From Oceanihabitans sp. 2_MG-2023 (GTDB lineage: Bacteria > Bacteroidota > Bacteroidia > Flavobacteriales > Flavobacteriaceae), in the NCBI RefSeq assembly GCF_030547245.1, contig NZ_JAUOQT010000009.1:1-64000 (forward strand): a DNA stretch of 64,000 bases. The letters run 5' to 3'. How positions within the stretch are numbered: position 1 is the first letter of the stretch; every line of letters begins with the position of its first letter. The position numbers and the translations under genes are program-made. Positions 39,778 through 48,888 of the stretch are shown piece after piece. The notes below the pieces were generated by a model that was not told where the DNA came from, searched no databases, and was given only the letters and a program-made list of their open reading frames with translations.

Positions 39778-39859
39778 ACAGTATATACAAATCATTAAAT
39801 TAATATTTCTATATTTATACTACTAACAATAAAACGCCTTAAGTAATAAGGATACAATT

Positions 39860-40315
39860 ATGAGACGAGCACTTTTCCCTGGATCTTTCGATCCTATAAC
39901 CCTTGGTCACTATGATATCATTAAACGTGGTGTTAAACTTTTTGATGAAGTTATTGTTGCAATTGGAGTAAACTCTGAAAAAAAATACATGTTTTCGTTA
40001 GAAGATAGAAAGCGTTTTTTAGAAGAATCTTTTAAAGACGAGCCAAAAGTAAAAGTGGTAACCTATAAAGGTTTAACAATCGATTTTTGTAAAGAAATGG
40101 AATCGGAATTTATATTGCGAGGCCTAAGAAATCCTGCCGATTTTGAATTTGAAAAAGCTATTGCACACACCAACAGAAAATTATCAAAAATAGAAACCGT
40201 TTTCCTTTTAACCGCTGCCAGAACATCCTATATAAGTTCTAGTATTGTTCGAGAGGTTATTAGAAACAATGGGGATTACACGGTTTTAGTTCCAGATAGT
40301 GTTCGAGTTAAATAA
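39860..40315 (+). CDS. coaD: Phosphopantetheine adenylyltransferase
   Basis: This enzyme performs the fourth step of coenzyme A synthesis. It has 151 residues. FPGSFDPITLGHYDIIKRG is the nucleotidyltransferase HxGH motif region (here LGHYDII), and FEFEKAIAHTNRKL and TSYISSSIVREVIRNNGD are family segments. Length and motifs are normal. It is followed by a terminator shared with the SulP gene. Confidence 0.96.
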   Translation: MRRALFPGSFDPITLGHYDIIKRGVKLFDEVIVAIGVNSEKKYMFSLEDRKRFLEESFKDEPKVKVVTYKGLTIDFCKEMESEFILRGLRNPADFEFEKAIAHTNRKLSKIETVFLLTAARTSYISSSIVREVIRNNGDYTVLVPDSVRVK

Positions 40316-40331
40316 CACCACTACTAAAAAA

Positions 40332-40358
40332 AAAGCGAGCCAATTGGCTCGCTTTTTT
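40332..40358. terminator. Bidirectional terminator between coaD and SulP gene
   Basis: GCGAGCCAATTGGCTCGC (40335-40352) is a perfect palindrome with A's on one side and eight T's on the other. Confidence 0.95.
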
Positions 40359-42020
40359 TTAAAACTTATATTCTGAAAGTGGTTTAGGGAAATCTTCAGG
40401 GTTAGCTGCTAAATGATATCTAGGATCATCTACATCTTCCTCTATAACACCTCTAAACTTTGGACTTGCTTTATATAACAACACCTTACAGTCTTCACTT
40501 AAATGTTTTAATTTTATACTTTTTCCTTCTGCTTGATATTTTTCCACTAAATTAAAAATAGCTTCAATAGCAGAATGATCACTAATACGAGATTCTACAA
40601 AATCAATCTCTACTTTCTCTGGATCATTTTTCGCATCAAACTTTTCATTAAATGCCTGAATACTTCCAAAAAATAATGGTCCCCAAATTTCATAAACTTT
40701 CGTTCCATCTTCTTTTACACGTTTCCTTGCTCTAATTTTCTTGGCATTTTCCCAGGCAAAAACTAATGCCGAAATAATTACTCCAACAAATACTGCTACT
40801 GCTAAATCTACAAATACTGTAACTAATGAAACGGTAATAAGCACAATAGCATCAGACAATGGTATTTTCTTTAAAATTCTAAAACTAGACCAAGCAAAAG
40901 TTTCAATAACCATCATAAACATAACGCCAACTAACGCTGCAATTGGCACCATTTCAATCAATTTATCTGCAAATAAGATAAATGACAATAAAGTAACTGC
41001 CATCATGATTCCAGACAATCTCCCTCTTCCTCCTGCATTAATATTAATTACGGTTTGACCAATCATACCACAACCTCCTGTTCCGCCAAACAAACCAGAA
41101 ACAATATTTCCTGCTCCTTGGGCAACACATTCTCTATTTCCGTTTCCTCTTGTTTCTGTTAATTCATCTACTAAATTCATTGTCATTAATGACTCAATTA
41201 AACCAACGGAAGCTGCTAAAAATGCTGGTAATGCAATAAATTTTAAGGTATCTAAATTAAAAGGTAATTTTTCCCAAAGCTCCATGTTTGGTGTTGGAAA
41301 CACTCCTTTTAAACCTGTCCCTCCTCCTTCAATGATATAAGACCCTACTGTAGAAACATCCATATTAAAACCAACTACAATAAGACTCGTTACTAAAATA
41401 GCTGTTAATGCTGCTGGTAATTTTTTTGTGATTTTTGGCAATCCCCAAATGATCCCCATTGTTAGCAATACCAAGCCAATCATAGTATATAATTCGGTTC
41501 CTTGCATATAAGTACTAACATATTCTTTTACTCCTGCAGCAGAAACTTGTAAAGATTTATGGGAAAACATTTTTACTTGTGCCATAAAAATCACAATCGA
41601 CAAACCATTAACAAATCCCATCATTACAGGGTGCGGAATTAAACGAACAAAGCGTCCTAATTTAAAAACACCTGCAAAAATCTGAATAATTCCCATGAGC
41701 ACCACACAAGCCATTAAATAGAAAAACCCCATGTTTTCAATAGGTGTATCCATTAACATTCCTTTGGTATGCCCATCTGCAATCATACTCACAAAAATAA
41801 CAGCAACCGCTCCTGCCGCTCCCGAAATTAAGCCTGGTCTTCCCCCAAAAATTGCCGTTATTAAACCAATTATAAATGCTCCAGATAAAGCCATTAGAGG
41901 ATCTATCTGTGCAACAAAGGCAAATGCCACTACTTCTGGTATCATTGCTAGAGAAACAGTAATTCCTGCTAACACATCGTCCTTTGCATTTGGAACTATT
42001 TTTCTTATAAACTCTGTCAT
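40359..42020 (-). CDS. SulP-family anion transporter with STAS domain
   Basis: The 553-residue inner-membrane transporter is of the SulP/SLC26 family: ten or more TM helices (IPEVVAFAFVAQIDPLMALSGAFIIG-type start, internal GGTGGCGMIGQTVININAGGRGRLSG), then a cytoplasmic STAS domain from about residue 435 (PLFFGSIQAFNEKF, DHSAIEAIFNLVEKY). SulP members carry sulfate, bicarbonate or dicarboxylates; no substrate can be inferred here. The gene diverges from the M14 peptidase gene. Confidence 0.93.
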   Translation of the reverse strand: MTEFIRKIVPNAKDDVLAGITVSLAMIPEVVAFAFVAQIDPLMALSGAFIIGLITAIFGGRPGLISGAAGAVAVIFVSMIADGHTKGMLMDTPIENMGFFYLMACVVLMGIIQIFAGVFKLGRFVRLIPHPVMMGFVNGLSIVIFMAQVKMFSHKSLQVSAAGVKEYVSTYMQGTELYTMIGLVLLTMGIIWGLPKITKKLPAALTAILVTSLIVVGFNMDVSTVGSYIIEGGGTGLKGVFPTPNMELWEKLPFNLDTLKFIALPAFLAASVGLIESLMTMNLVDELTETRGNGNRECVAQGAGNIVSGLFGGTGGCGMIGQTVININAGGRGRLSGIMMAVTLLSFILFADKLIEMVPIAALVGVMFMMVIETFAWSSFRILKKIPLSDAIVLITVSLVTVFVDLAVAVFVGVIISALVFAWENAKKIRARKRVKEDGTKVYEIWGPLFFGSIQAFNEKFDAKNDPEKVEIDFVESRISDHSAIEAIFNLVEKYQAEGKSIKLKHLSEDCKVLLYKASPKFRGVIEEDVDDPRYHLAANPEDFPKPLSEYKF

Positions 42021-42080
42021 GTCATTGTTTTTGAAGCAGCAAAAGTACTGTTAATTAACAGAAACGCAAGTGCATATTAC

Positions 42081-42088
42081 TATATTTG
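42081..42088 (+). promoter_or_regulatory. -7 box (TATATTTG) upstream of the M14 peptidase gene
   Basis: An exact TAnnTTTG match 31 bases before the start codon, in the gap divergent to the SulP gene. No -33 TTG at the expected distance is visible. Confidence 0.5.
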
Positions 42089-42119
42089 TACTTTTATTAG
42101 CTACTAAAACGTTTGAAAA

Positions 42120-43853
42120 ATGAAGAAATTTTTATTGCTTCTTATTATATTGACTTCTTGTTCTTCGGAAAAAAACAAATCAAATTTTGATTTTACAACT
42201 ACTTTCGAAAAAAGCCAAGGCACTGAAACTGCTAGCTATAAAGAAGTAATTCAATACTATTCGCAGTTAGCGGAAGAATTTCCAGAAATCTCGATACAAG
42301 CAATTGGTGAAACAGATTCTGGGAAACCTTTACATATAGTCACTTTAAATTACGGAAAGAGTTTCAACTTTTCGGAAATAAGAAAAAACAAACGTATTAT
42401 ATTAATTAATAACGGCATTCATCCAGGAGAATCGGATGGCATTGATGCTACCATGCTATTATTCCGAGACATCGCACAACAAAAAATAAAAGCACCACAG
42501 AACACGGTTTTAGTTACTATTCCTATTTACAATATTGGTGGAAGTCTAAATAGAAACACCACAACAAGAACCAACCAAAACGGGCCAAAAGAATATGGTT
42601 TTAGAGGAAATGCTAGAAATTACGACTTGAACAGAGATTTTATAAAAAGTGACACCAAAAACGCGAGAACCTTTGCGCAAATATTTCATTTAGTACAACC
42701 AGACGTTTTTATAGATAACCATGTCAGTAATGGTGCAGATTACCAATATACCTTAACTCATTTATTTACACAGCACAATAAACTTGGTGGTGATTTAGGC
42801 AACTATTTACACTCGGAAATGATGCCAAAACTAGAAGAAAAACTAGCCACTAAAAATTGGGACATCACTCCTTATGTTAATGTGTTTAATAAAGTTCCAG
42901 AAGCAGGATTTAGTCAGTTTATGGATTCGCCAAGATATTCTACAGGTTACACCACTTTATTTAATACTTTAGGAATGATGGTTGAAACACACATGCTTAA
43001 ACCATATAAACAAAGAGTCGAAGGCACTTACGAACTCATGAAAAGCATGCTTGAAATTACGGAAGCAGATAGTGACAAAATTAAAACGCTTCGCAAAAAC
43101 CATAATCAAAAACTACTAAAAAATAAAACGTACCCTTTAAACTGGATAGTAGACACAACAAAAGTTTCTACTTTAAATTTTAAAGGATTTGAAGGAAAAA
43201 AAATCCCAAGTGAAATTACAAACAATGAACGTTTAAAGTTTGACAGAAGCAAACCTTTTACAAAAGAAGTTAGATACCAAAATTATTTTAAGCCAACAGA
43301 TTCTGTACGTATTCCTAGTGCTTATGTAATTCCTCAAGGGTGGTGGCATGTAATAGAATTGTTAAAAGTAAATCATGTAGCAATAGTACCACTTAAAAAA
43401 GACACTACCTTACAAGTTGAATCCTATAAAGTGGACAAATTTGAGACCAGAAAATCTCCTTACGAAGGCCATTACCAACACTATAATACCACTGTCAAAT
43501 CTTCCATAGAAAAAGTGTCTTTTAAAAAAGGCGACATTATAATACACACTAATCAAATAGCACTTCGTTATGTATTGGAAACTTTAGAACCACAAGCACC
43601 AGATTCTTTCTTTAATTGGAATTTTTTCGACACCATCTTACAACAAAAAGAAGGATTTTCACCTTACGTTTGGGAAGATAAAGCAAAAGAATTATTAATG
43701 AAGAACCCAAAACTTCAAATTGCGTTTAACACCAAAAAAACGTTTGATAAAGAATTTGCTAATAACTGGTATGCACAATTAGATTGGCTACATAAACAAA
43801 GTGAAAATTATGAAAAAGCGCATTTACAATATCCTGTATACAAACTGAAATAG
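42120..43853 (+). CDS. M14-family metallocarboxypeptidase, lipoprotein
   Basis: The 577-residue protein has a lipobox signal (LLLIILTSCSSEK; Cys14). A zinc carboxypeptidase domain follows: the zinc ligands His and Glu are in NNGIHPGESDGIDATML (HxxE), a second zinc-ligand His lies in FIDNHVSNGADYQYTLTH, and the catalytic Glu in MMVETHMLKPY. The C-terminal half (about residues 330-577) has no named domain that I recognise. Many flavobacterial members degrade extracellular peptides. It converges on the Nudix gene with three bases between. Confidence 0.9.
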   Translation: MKKFLLLLIILTSCSSEKNKSNFDFTTTFEKSQGTETASYKEVIQYYSQLAEEFPEISIQAIGETDSGKPLHIVTLNYGKSFNFSEIRKNKRIILINNGIHPGESDGIDATMLLFRDIAQQKIKAPQNTVLVTIPIYNIGGSLNRNTTTRTNQNGPKEYGFRGNARNYDLNRDFIKSDTKNARTFAQIFHLVQPDVFIDNHVSNGADYQYTLTHLFTQHNKLGGDLGNYLHSEMMPKLEEKLATKNWDITPYVNVFNKVPEAGFSQFMDSPRYSTGYTTLFNTLGMMVETHMLKPYKQRVEGTYELMKSMLEITEADSDKIKTLRKNHNQKLLKNKTYPLNWIVDTTKVSTLNFKGFEGKKIPSEITNNERLKFDRSKPFTKEVRYQNYFKPTDSVRIPSAYVIPQGWWHVIELLKVNHVAIVPLKKDTTLQVESYKVDKFETRKSPYEGHYQHYNTTVKSSIEKVSFKKGDIIIHTNQIALRYVLETLEPQAPDSFFNWNFFDTILQQKEGFSPYVWEDKAKELLMKNPKLQIAFNTKKTFDKEFANNWYAQLDWLHKQSENYEKAHLQYPVYKLK

Positions 43854-43856
43854 AAA

Positions 43857-44438
43857 CTAAACCAAAAGTTTAATATTCGCATAGCTGTTTTCTAAAGCTT
43901 TTAGACTTTGCGCGGGATTTAACCATTCTACTTTAGTAATTCCTTCATTTTCTTGAGGATATAATTTCCCTGTAAAACTAGTTTTCATTTCAAACCAATA
44001 GGTAACCTTAATTTTATATTTACCATTACGCTTAAAAATATGATACGTAGTTTGCAAAGGTTTTACTATTTTCAAACCAGCAACGCCAGTTTCTTCAGCA
44101 ACTTCTCGAATTGCTGTTTCTTCAATAGTTTCATGTGGCTCGGTTTTTCCTTTTGGTAAATCCCATTTATCATTTCTGTAAATAAAGAGAATTTCTCCTT
44201 CTTGGTTAAAAACTTTTCCTCCACCTGCAACTACATTTGGAAGTAGTTTCAAAAACTTTTTAAGCAGTTTTTCGGGTTTTTTATGAATTAATCTAACTTC
44301 TTTTAAGGAAGTAGTATTAAGCTCTTTAATAACTTTTAGAATATCTACAGAGTCAAGCAAATAGTTTTTAAAACCAGATTCTTTTTCTACAATATTAGTA
44401 AGTACTATAGGTTTGTCGCTTACAAAAACTTGATACAT
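43857..44438 (-). CDS. Nudix hydrolase
   Basis: The 193-residue protein has the Nudix box GKTEPHETIEETAIREVAEE, which fits GX5EX7REUXEEXGU (with TG and U following). I start at the ATG at 44438, which begins MYQVFVSDKPIVL. The in-frame extension to 44618 adds a hydrophobic stretch that overlaps pyrE's start region. Substrate (NTPs, sugar nucleotides) unknown. It diverges from pyrE. Confidence 0.88.
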   Translation of the reverse strand: MYQVFVSDKPIVLTNIVEKESGFKNYLLDSVDILKVIKELNTTSLKEVRLIHKKPEKLLKKFLKLLPNVVAGGGKVFNQEGEILFIYRNDKWDLPKGKTEPHETIEETAIREVAEETGVAGLKIVKPLQTTYHIFKRNGKYKIKVTYWFEMKTSFTGKLYPQENEGITKVEWLNPAQSLKALENSYANIKLLV

Positions 44439-44516
44439 TATTTTTAGTATGGTTAGGTTTTGTAAAAATATCATTTTTTTGCTCAAAACAAATAGCAATA
44501 AAATTAAATTTATATG

Positions 44517-44524
44517 TAGTTTTG
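44517..44524 (+). promoter_or_regulatory. -7 box (TAGTTTTG) directly before pyrE
   Basis: A TAnnTTTG match that ends five bases before the pyrE ATG at 44530, so the transcript would be leaderless or nearly leaderless. Confidence 0.45.
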
Positions 44525-44529
44525 CATCT

Positions 44530-45174
44530 ATGATTTTTAACAAAGATACCGCCAAAAAAACAGCAGAAGTATTATTGCAAATTAATGCGATAAAACTTAG
44601 TCCGAAAGATCCCTTCACTTGGGCTTCTGGATGGAAATCACCAATTTATTGCGACAACAGAATCATATTATCTTTTCCGCCAATTCGAAATTATATTCGT
44701 GAAACGATGGGAAAACACATTGAATCGCAATATGGTAAACCAGATGTCATTGCTGGTGTTGCTACTGGAGCTATTGGTATTGGTATGTTGGTTGCAGAAT
44801 ATTTAGGTCTACCTTTTATTTATGTAAGACCTGAAGCTAAAAGCCATGGTAGAAAAAACCAAATAGAAGGATTTATAGAATCTGGACAAAACGTTGTAGT
44901 TGTAGAAGACTTAATAAGCACAGGGAAAAGTAGTTTAAACGCTGTAAAAGCTTTAAAAGAAGCTAAGGTAAATGTAAAAGGAATGGTAGCCATTTTTTCT
45001 TATGGTTTTGCTATTGCAGATCAAAATTTTAAAGAAGAAAACATTACACTACACACTTTAAGTAATTATAAAAACTTGTTAGAACAAGCATTAGATACAA
45101 AATATATTACTGAAGACCAGTTACAAACTTTATCCGATTGGAATGCAAACCCTAGTGAATGGAACGCTTTTTGA
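44530..45174 (+). CDS. pyrE: Orotate phosphoribosyltransferase
   Basis: This enzyme of de novo pyrimidine synthesis converts orotate and PRPP to OMP. It has 214 residues, beginning MIFNKDTAKKTAEVLLQI. Segments include FTWASGWKSPIYCDNR (typical OPRTase 'SGxxSPxYxD'), GVATGAIGIG and the PRPP loop VVVVEDLISTGKSSLNAVK. The ATG at 44530 is preferred over an in-frame extension to 44449, because it is preceded by a -7 box at the right distance for a leaderless transcript. Confidence 0.95.
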   Translation: MIFNKDTAKKTAEVLLQINAIKLSPKDPFTWASGWKSPIYCDNRIILSFPPIRNYIRETMGKHIESQYGKPDVIAGVATGAIGIGMLVAEYLGLPFIYVRPEAKSHGRKNQIEGFIESGQNVVVVEDLISTGKSSLNAVKALKEAKVNVKGMVAIFSYGFAIADQNFKEENITLHTLSNYKNLLEQALDTKYITEDQLQTLSDWNANPSEWNAF

Positions 45175-45241
45175 AGTAGTATAAATATTGTTATATTGTA
45201 AAACACAATAAACAACTAAACAAATAACAACAAACAATACA

Positions 45242-45637
45242 ATGAATTTACAATCTCCAAAAGCAACCATTCAAAAATCTGCGCAAGAAACTTTTGATTT
45301 TTTATGTGACATAAAGAATTTTGAAACTTTAATGCCTGAAAACATAAGCAAATTTGAAGTTTTAGATAAGGACAAATTTCTTTTTGCTTTAAAAGGGATG
45401 CCAGAAATTGTTTTAAAAAAGAAAGAAACAGAAGCTCCTAACAAAGTTGTTTTAGGTGCAGCTGGAGGGAAATTAGATTTTTCTTTAACCGCCAACATTA
45501 TTGAAATTACAGAAAACACTAGCGAAGTACAATTATCTTTTGCAGGAGAGTTTAACGCAATGATGGCAATGATGATAAAAAAACCAATAAGTAAGTTTAT
45601 TGAAACTTTGGCTAATAATATGCCAGAAGCTGTTTAA
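45242..45637 (+). CDS. SRPBCC-fold protein
   Basis: The 131-residue protein has a START/SRPBCC layout: N-terminal beta strand (KATIQKSAQETFDFLCDIKN), helix, then strands (KFLFALKGMPEIVLKKKE, VQLSFAGEFNAMMAM) and a C-terminal helix (PISKFIETLANNMPEAV). It probably binds a hydrophobic ligand; nothing suggests which. It follows pyrE after 67 bases and converges on birA with a four-base overlap. Confidence 0.85.
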   Translation: MNLQSPKATIQKSAQETFDFLCDIKNFETLMPENISKFEVLDKDKFLFALKGMPEIVLKKKETEAPNKVVLGAAGGKLDFSLTANIIEITENTSEVQLSFAGEFNAMMAMMIKKPISKFIETLANNMPEAV

Positions 45638-46365
45638 TACAAAAGCTTAATTTCTTTTAAATCGTATTCTTTTATAATATTATCTTCTAATAATACTTGA
45701 AGCTTTCCGTTTTGCGAAATAGATTGTATAATACCAGAAAACATATCTCCTTCTATGTCTTTAAACGTAGAAGGTTTATTTTTTCGAAACAAGTATTTTT
45801 CATAAGTTGTCTTTAATACTTCTAAGTTTCCACTTTCTAAAAACGAAAAATAGTACTTCAGGTTTTCAATACATTGAAATAAAATTTCATCTACATCAAA
45901 AACCTTTCCTGTTTGTACTTTTAATGACGAAGCTTGTGGTAAATTTTCAAAATGAATTTGATTTACGTTAATACCAATTCCTATTATAGAGTCTTTAAAT
46001 TTATTTTGTTTGATACTATTTTCTATTAAAACACCACAAACTTTTTTATTTTCTGACAAAATGTCGTTAGGCCATTTAATATTTAATTTAGGTACTTCAT
46101 GCGCTTTTAATGTCTTAATTATTGCAAGGGCTACAGTAATACTGATATAAAAATGCTGTTCGAAACCTAAAAAAGAAATATCTTTAACCACACTAAACAT
46201 AAGGTTTTCACCAGAATTAGCAGACCAAGAAGTCCCAATTTGCCCACGCCCATTCGTTTGATAATCTGTTTGCACTACAGTATAATCTATTACAGCCTCT
46301 TTAGCACTTAATTCTTTTAAAAAAGTATTCGTAGAGTTGATGGCATTAAGTTTGATTATACGCAT
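45634..46365 (-). CDS. birA: Biotin--protein ligase
   Basis: This 243-residue enzyme biotinylates acetyl-CoA carboxylase. The catalytic domain has GRGQIGTSWSANSGENLMFS and LNIKWPNDIL with KKVCGVLIEN, plus the C-terminal SH3-like domain (SGIIQSISQNGKLQVLLED). There is no N-terminal winged-helix repressor domain, so it is a group I ligase without the repressor role of E. coli BirA. It is transcribed divergently from rsfS. Confidence 0.93.
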   Translation of the reverse strand: MRIIKLNAINSTNTFLKELSAKEAVIDYTVVQTDYQTNGRGQIGTSWSANSGENLMFSVVKDISFLGFEQHFYISITVALAIIKTLKAHEVPKLNIKWPNDILSENKKVCGVLIENSIKQNKFKDSIIGIGINVNQIHFENLPQASSLKVQTGKVFDVDEILFQCIENLKYYFSFLESGNLEVLKTTYEKYLFRKNKPSTFKDIEGDMFSGIIQSISQNGKLQVLLEDNIIKEYDLKEIKLLY

Positions 46366-46423
46366 TATATTAGTGCTTTTAAATCTTATAGATTTTTAAC
46401 AGTATAAAGAACTAAAAAAATAA

Positions 46424-46431
46424 TAACTTTG
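46424..46431 (+). promoter_or_regulatory. -7 box (TAACTTTG) upstream of rsfS
   Basis: An exact TAnnTTTG match 20 bases before the rsfS ATG, in the gap divergent to birA. It could drive rsfS-ftsH. Confidence 0.5.
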
Positions 46432-46451
46432 CACAAATTTAATTCATATTA

Positions 46452-46823
46452 ATGACAAAAGAACAAACAAATCCAGACCAACTAATCGCAGGTATATTAG
46501 CTGGAATTGAAGATGTAAAAGGACAAAATATAAACATTCTAGATTTACGAGAAATAGAAAATACAGTTTGTGACTACTTTATAGTTTGTGAAGGTACTTC
46601 TAACACACAAGTAAGTGCTATTGTTAATTCTGTACAGAAAAAAGTTAGCAAAGATTTAAAAGATAAACCTTGGCATGTAGAAGGTTTAGATAATGCCGAA
46701 TGGGTTTTAATGGATTATGTAAACGTAGTTGTTCATGTATTTCAAAAACACATTAGAGAGTATTATGACATTGAGAGTCTTTGGGGAGACGCAAAAACTA
46801 CAGTTATAGAATCTAACTATTAA
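46452..46823 (+). CDS. rsfS: Ribosomal silencing factor RsfS
   Basis: The 123-residue protein binds uL14 of the 50S subunit and blocks subunit joining in starved cells. It has the family segments NILDLREIENTVCDYFIVCEGTSN-like core (IENTVCDYFIVCEG), PWHVEGLDNAEWVLMDY and VVVHVFQKHIREYYDIESLW. It is the first gene of the rsfS-ftsH unit (29 bases before the ftsH ATG). Confidence 0.95.
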   Translation: MTKEQTNPDQLIAGILAGIEDVKGQNINILDLREIENTVCDYFIVCEGTSNTQVSAIVNSVQKKVSKDLKDKPWHVEGLDNAEWVLMDYVNVVVHVFQKHIREYYDIESLWGDAKTTVIESNY

Positions 46824-46832
46824 ACAGGATTA

Positions 46833-46844
46833 CCACTTTCGTGG
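46833..46844 (+). promoter_or_regulatory. CCAC/GTGG mini-hairpin before the ftsH start
   Basis: CCAC (46833-46836) and GTGG (46841-46844) with a 4-base loop, followed by GAAAAAAT and the ATG. Nearly identical context precedes ddl (38163-38174). Confidence 0.5.
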
Positions 46845-46852
46845 GAAAAAAT

Positions 46853-48772
46853 ATGGCAAACGAAAAAAACACAAATAGCAAAAAACCCAAGTTTAATTAT
46901 TATTGGATATATGGTGGCATTATTGCCGTTTTTATACTAATGCAATTTTTAAACGGAAGTAGTTTACAAGACGCAAAAACAATAACTCCATCACAATTTT
47001 TTGAATATGCAAAAGATAATGATGTAGCAAAAGTGGAAATAATAAACAGACACGAAGCAAACGTTTATTTAACAACAGAGGCGCAAAATAAAGAAATACA
47101 CAAGAAATCTAAACCTTCTAGTTTTATACCTAGTTCTACAAAGTTACCAAACTATAGTTTTGAAATTGGTGATTTACAGAACTTTGAAAACGACCTTAAA
47201 GCAATTGGTAAATACGATATTTTAAGTAATAAAACGGTTTCAAATGCTTGGGGTGATTTATTGATTGGATTAATACCTTTTATACTTTTAATAGGAGTTT
47301 GGGTATTTATTATGCGTCGTATGTCTGGTGGTTCTGGTGGTGGCGCTGGAGGCCAAATATTTAATATCGGAAAATCTAAAGCAAAACTTTTTGATCAAAA
47401 CACAGAAGTAAAAACTTCTTTTAAAGATGTTGCTGGTTTAGAAGGGGCTAAAGAAGAAGTTCAAGAAATTGTAGATTTCTTAAAAAACCCAGAAAAATAC
47501 ACAAACTTAGGTGGTAAAATACCAAAAGGAGCATTATTAGTAGGACCTCCAGGAACAGGAAAAACCTTATTAGCTAAAGCAGTAGCTGGAGAAGCTAAAG
47601 TACCTTTCTTTTCTTTATCTGGATCTGATTTTGTAGAAATGTTTGTAGGAGTTGGTGCATCTCGTGTTAGAGATTTATTTAAACAAGCCAAAGAAAAATC
47701 GCCTGCAATTATTTTTATTGATGAAATTGATGCTATTGGTCGTGCTAGAGGTAAAAACGCGATGTCAGGATCTAATGACGAACGTGAAAACACCTTAAAC
47801 CAATTATTAACTGAAATGGATGGTTTTGGTACAAACACAAACGTAATCGTCTTGGCAGCAACCAATAGAGCCGATATTTTAGATAAAGCTTTAATGCGTG
47901 CAGGTCGTTTCGATAGACAAATTTTTGTAGACTTACCAAACTTAACAGAGCGTCGTGCAATTTTTGATGTACACTTAAGACCTCTTAAAAAAGTAGAAGG
48001 TTTAGATATAGACTTTTTAGCAAAACAAACACCAGGATTTTCTGGAGCAGATATTGCAAACCTTTGTAACGAAGCTGCATTAATTGCTGCGAGAACAAAT
48101 AAAAAAGCAGTAGAGAAACAAGATTTCTTAGATGCTGTAGATAGAATAGTTGGTGGACTTGAAAAAAGAAGCAACCTGTTTTCTGTCGAAGAAAAGAAAA
48201 CGATTGCATATCACGAAGCTGGTCACGCTGCTGTAAGTTGGTTTTTAGAACATGCAGATCCTTTAGTAAAAGTAACTATTGTACCTAGAGGAAGATCTCT
48301 TGGTGCAGCTTGGTACTTACCACAAGAAGCATATATTACAAGAACAGAAAAGTTTTTAGATGAAATATGCGTAACAATGGGAGGACGTGCTGCCGAAAAA
48401 ATTGTATTTAATCAAATATCTACTGGAGCTTTAAGCGATTTAGAAAACGTAACTAAAAAAGCAAAAGCAATGGTTATGATTTATGGACTAAACGAAAAAG
48501 TTGGTAACATAACTTTTTATGATCCAGCTGGAGAAAATGGTTTTGTAAAACCATACAGTGAGAAAACTGCTGAATTGATTGATAATGAGATTAAAAACAT
48601 TATTGAAACACAATTTCAACGTGCATTAGATTTATTAGAGTCGAAAAGAGATGTTCTAGACAAACTTGCAAATAGACTTATAGAAAGAGAAGTGATTTTT
48701 AAAGACGATTTAGAAGAGCTATTAGGAAAAAGACCTTTTAAAACAGAAGATGAAGCACTTTTAGAAAAGTAA
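46853..48772 (+). CDS. ftsH: ATP-dependent membrane protease FtsH
   Basis: A 639-residue inner-membrane AAA+ metalloprotease. Two TM helices (YWIYGGIIAVFILMQF and LLIGLIPFILLIGVWVFIM) flank a periplasmic domain. The AAA domain has Walker A GPPGTGKTLLAKA, Walker B AIIFIDEIDAIGRAR and second-region-of-homology ATNRADILDKALMRAGRFDR. The zinc site is HEAGHAA. Complete. I start at the ATG at 46853; the GTG four codons earlier belongs to the hairpin. A strong terminator follows. Confidence 0.97.
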   Translation: MANEKNTNSKKPKFNYYWIYGGIIAVFILMQFLNGSSLQDAKTITPSQFFEYAKDNDVAKVEIINRHEANVYLTTEAQNKEIHKKSKPSSFIPSSTKLPNYSFEIGDLQNFENDLKAIGKYDILSNKTVSNAWGDLLIGLIPFILLIGVWVFIMRRMSGGSGGGAGGQIFNIGKSKAKLFDQNTEVKTSFKDVAGLEGAKEEVQEIVDFLKNPEKYTNLGGKIPKGALLVGPPGTGKTLLAKAVAGEAKVPFFSLSGSDFVEMFVGVGASRVRDLFKQAKEKSPAIIFIDEIDAIGRARGKNAMSGSNDERENTLNQLLTEMDGFGTNTNVIVLAATNRADILDKALMRAGRFDRQIFVDLPNLTERRAIFDVHLRPLKKVEGLDIDFLAKQTPGFSGADIANLCNEAALIAARTNKKAVEKQDFLDAVDRIVGGLEKRSNLFSVEEKKTIAYHEAGHAAVSWFLEHADPLVKVTIVPRGRSLGAAWYLPQEAYITRTEKFLDEICVTMGGRAAEKIVFNQISTGALSDLENVTKKAKAMVMIYGLNEKVGNITFYDPAGENGFVKPYSEKTAELIDNEIKNIIETQFQRALDLLESKRDVLDKLANRLIEREVIFKDDLEELLGKRPFKTEDEALLEK

Positions 48773-48801
48773 TTTCTTCAAAAAAATTGTTAACATTAAT
48801 T

Positions 48802-48841
48802 TAAAATCTTAAATTAACCCATTGGTTAATTTAAGATTTTT
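48802..48841 (+). terminator. ftsH terminator
   Basis: A perfect 17-bp stem (48802-48818 with 48823-48839), a CATT loop and then T's. Its loop and 3' arm overlap the -33/-7 region of the promoter of the next gene. Confidence 0.9.
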
Positions 48842-48849
48842 TATCTTTG
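48821..48849 (+). promoter_or_regulatory. Promoter of the LUD-cdsA-psd unit (TTG-N18-TATCTTTG)
   Basis: TTG at 48821-48823 and TATCTTTG at 48842-48849, spacer 18 bases. The TTG lies in the loop/3' arm of the ftsH terminator. The next start codon is 40 bases downstream of the -7 box. Confidence 0.6.
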
Positions 48850-48888
48850 AAAAACGCTATAGCTAAAGCAAAACCAGCTATAATTTAA

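Noticed and set aside
44449-44618. N-terminal extensions of both the Nudix and pyrE open frames
   Set aside because: They overlap each other on opposite strands and add hydrophobic, non-conserved sequence; the internal ATGs at 44438 and 44530 are better.
47461-48174. Antisense 237-residue open frame opposite ftsH
   Set aside because: It lies within a strongly conserved AAA+ coding region, has low-complexity Ser/Lys composition and no recognisable domain; it is a shadow of ftsH codon usage.
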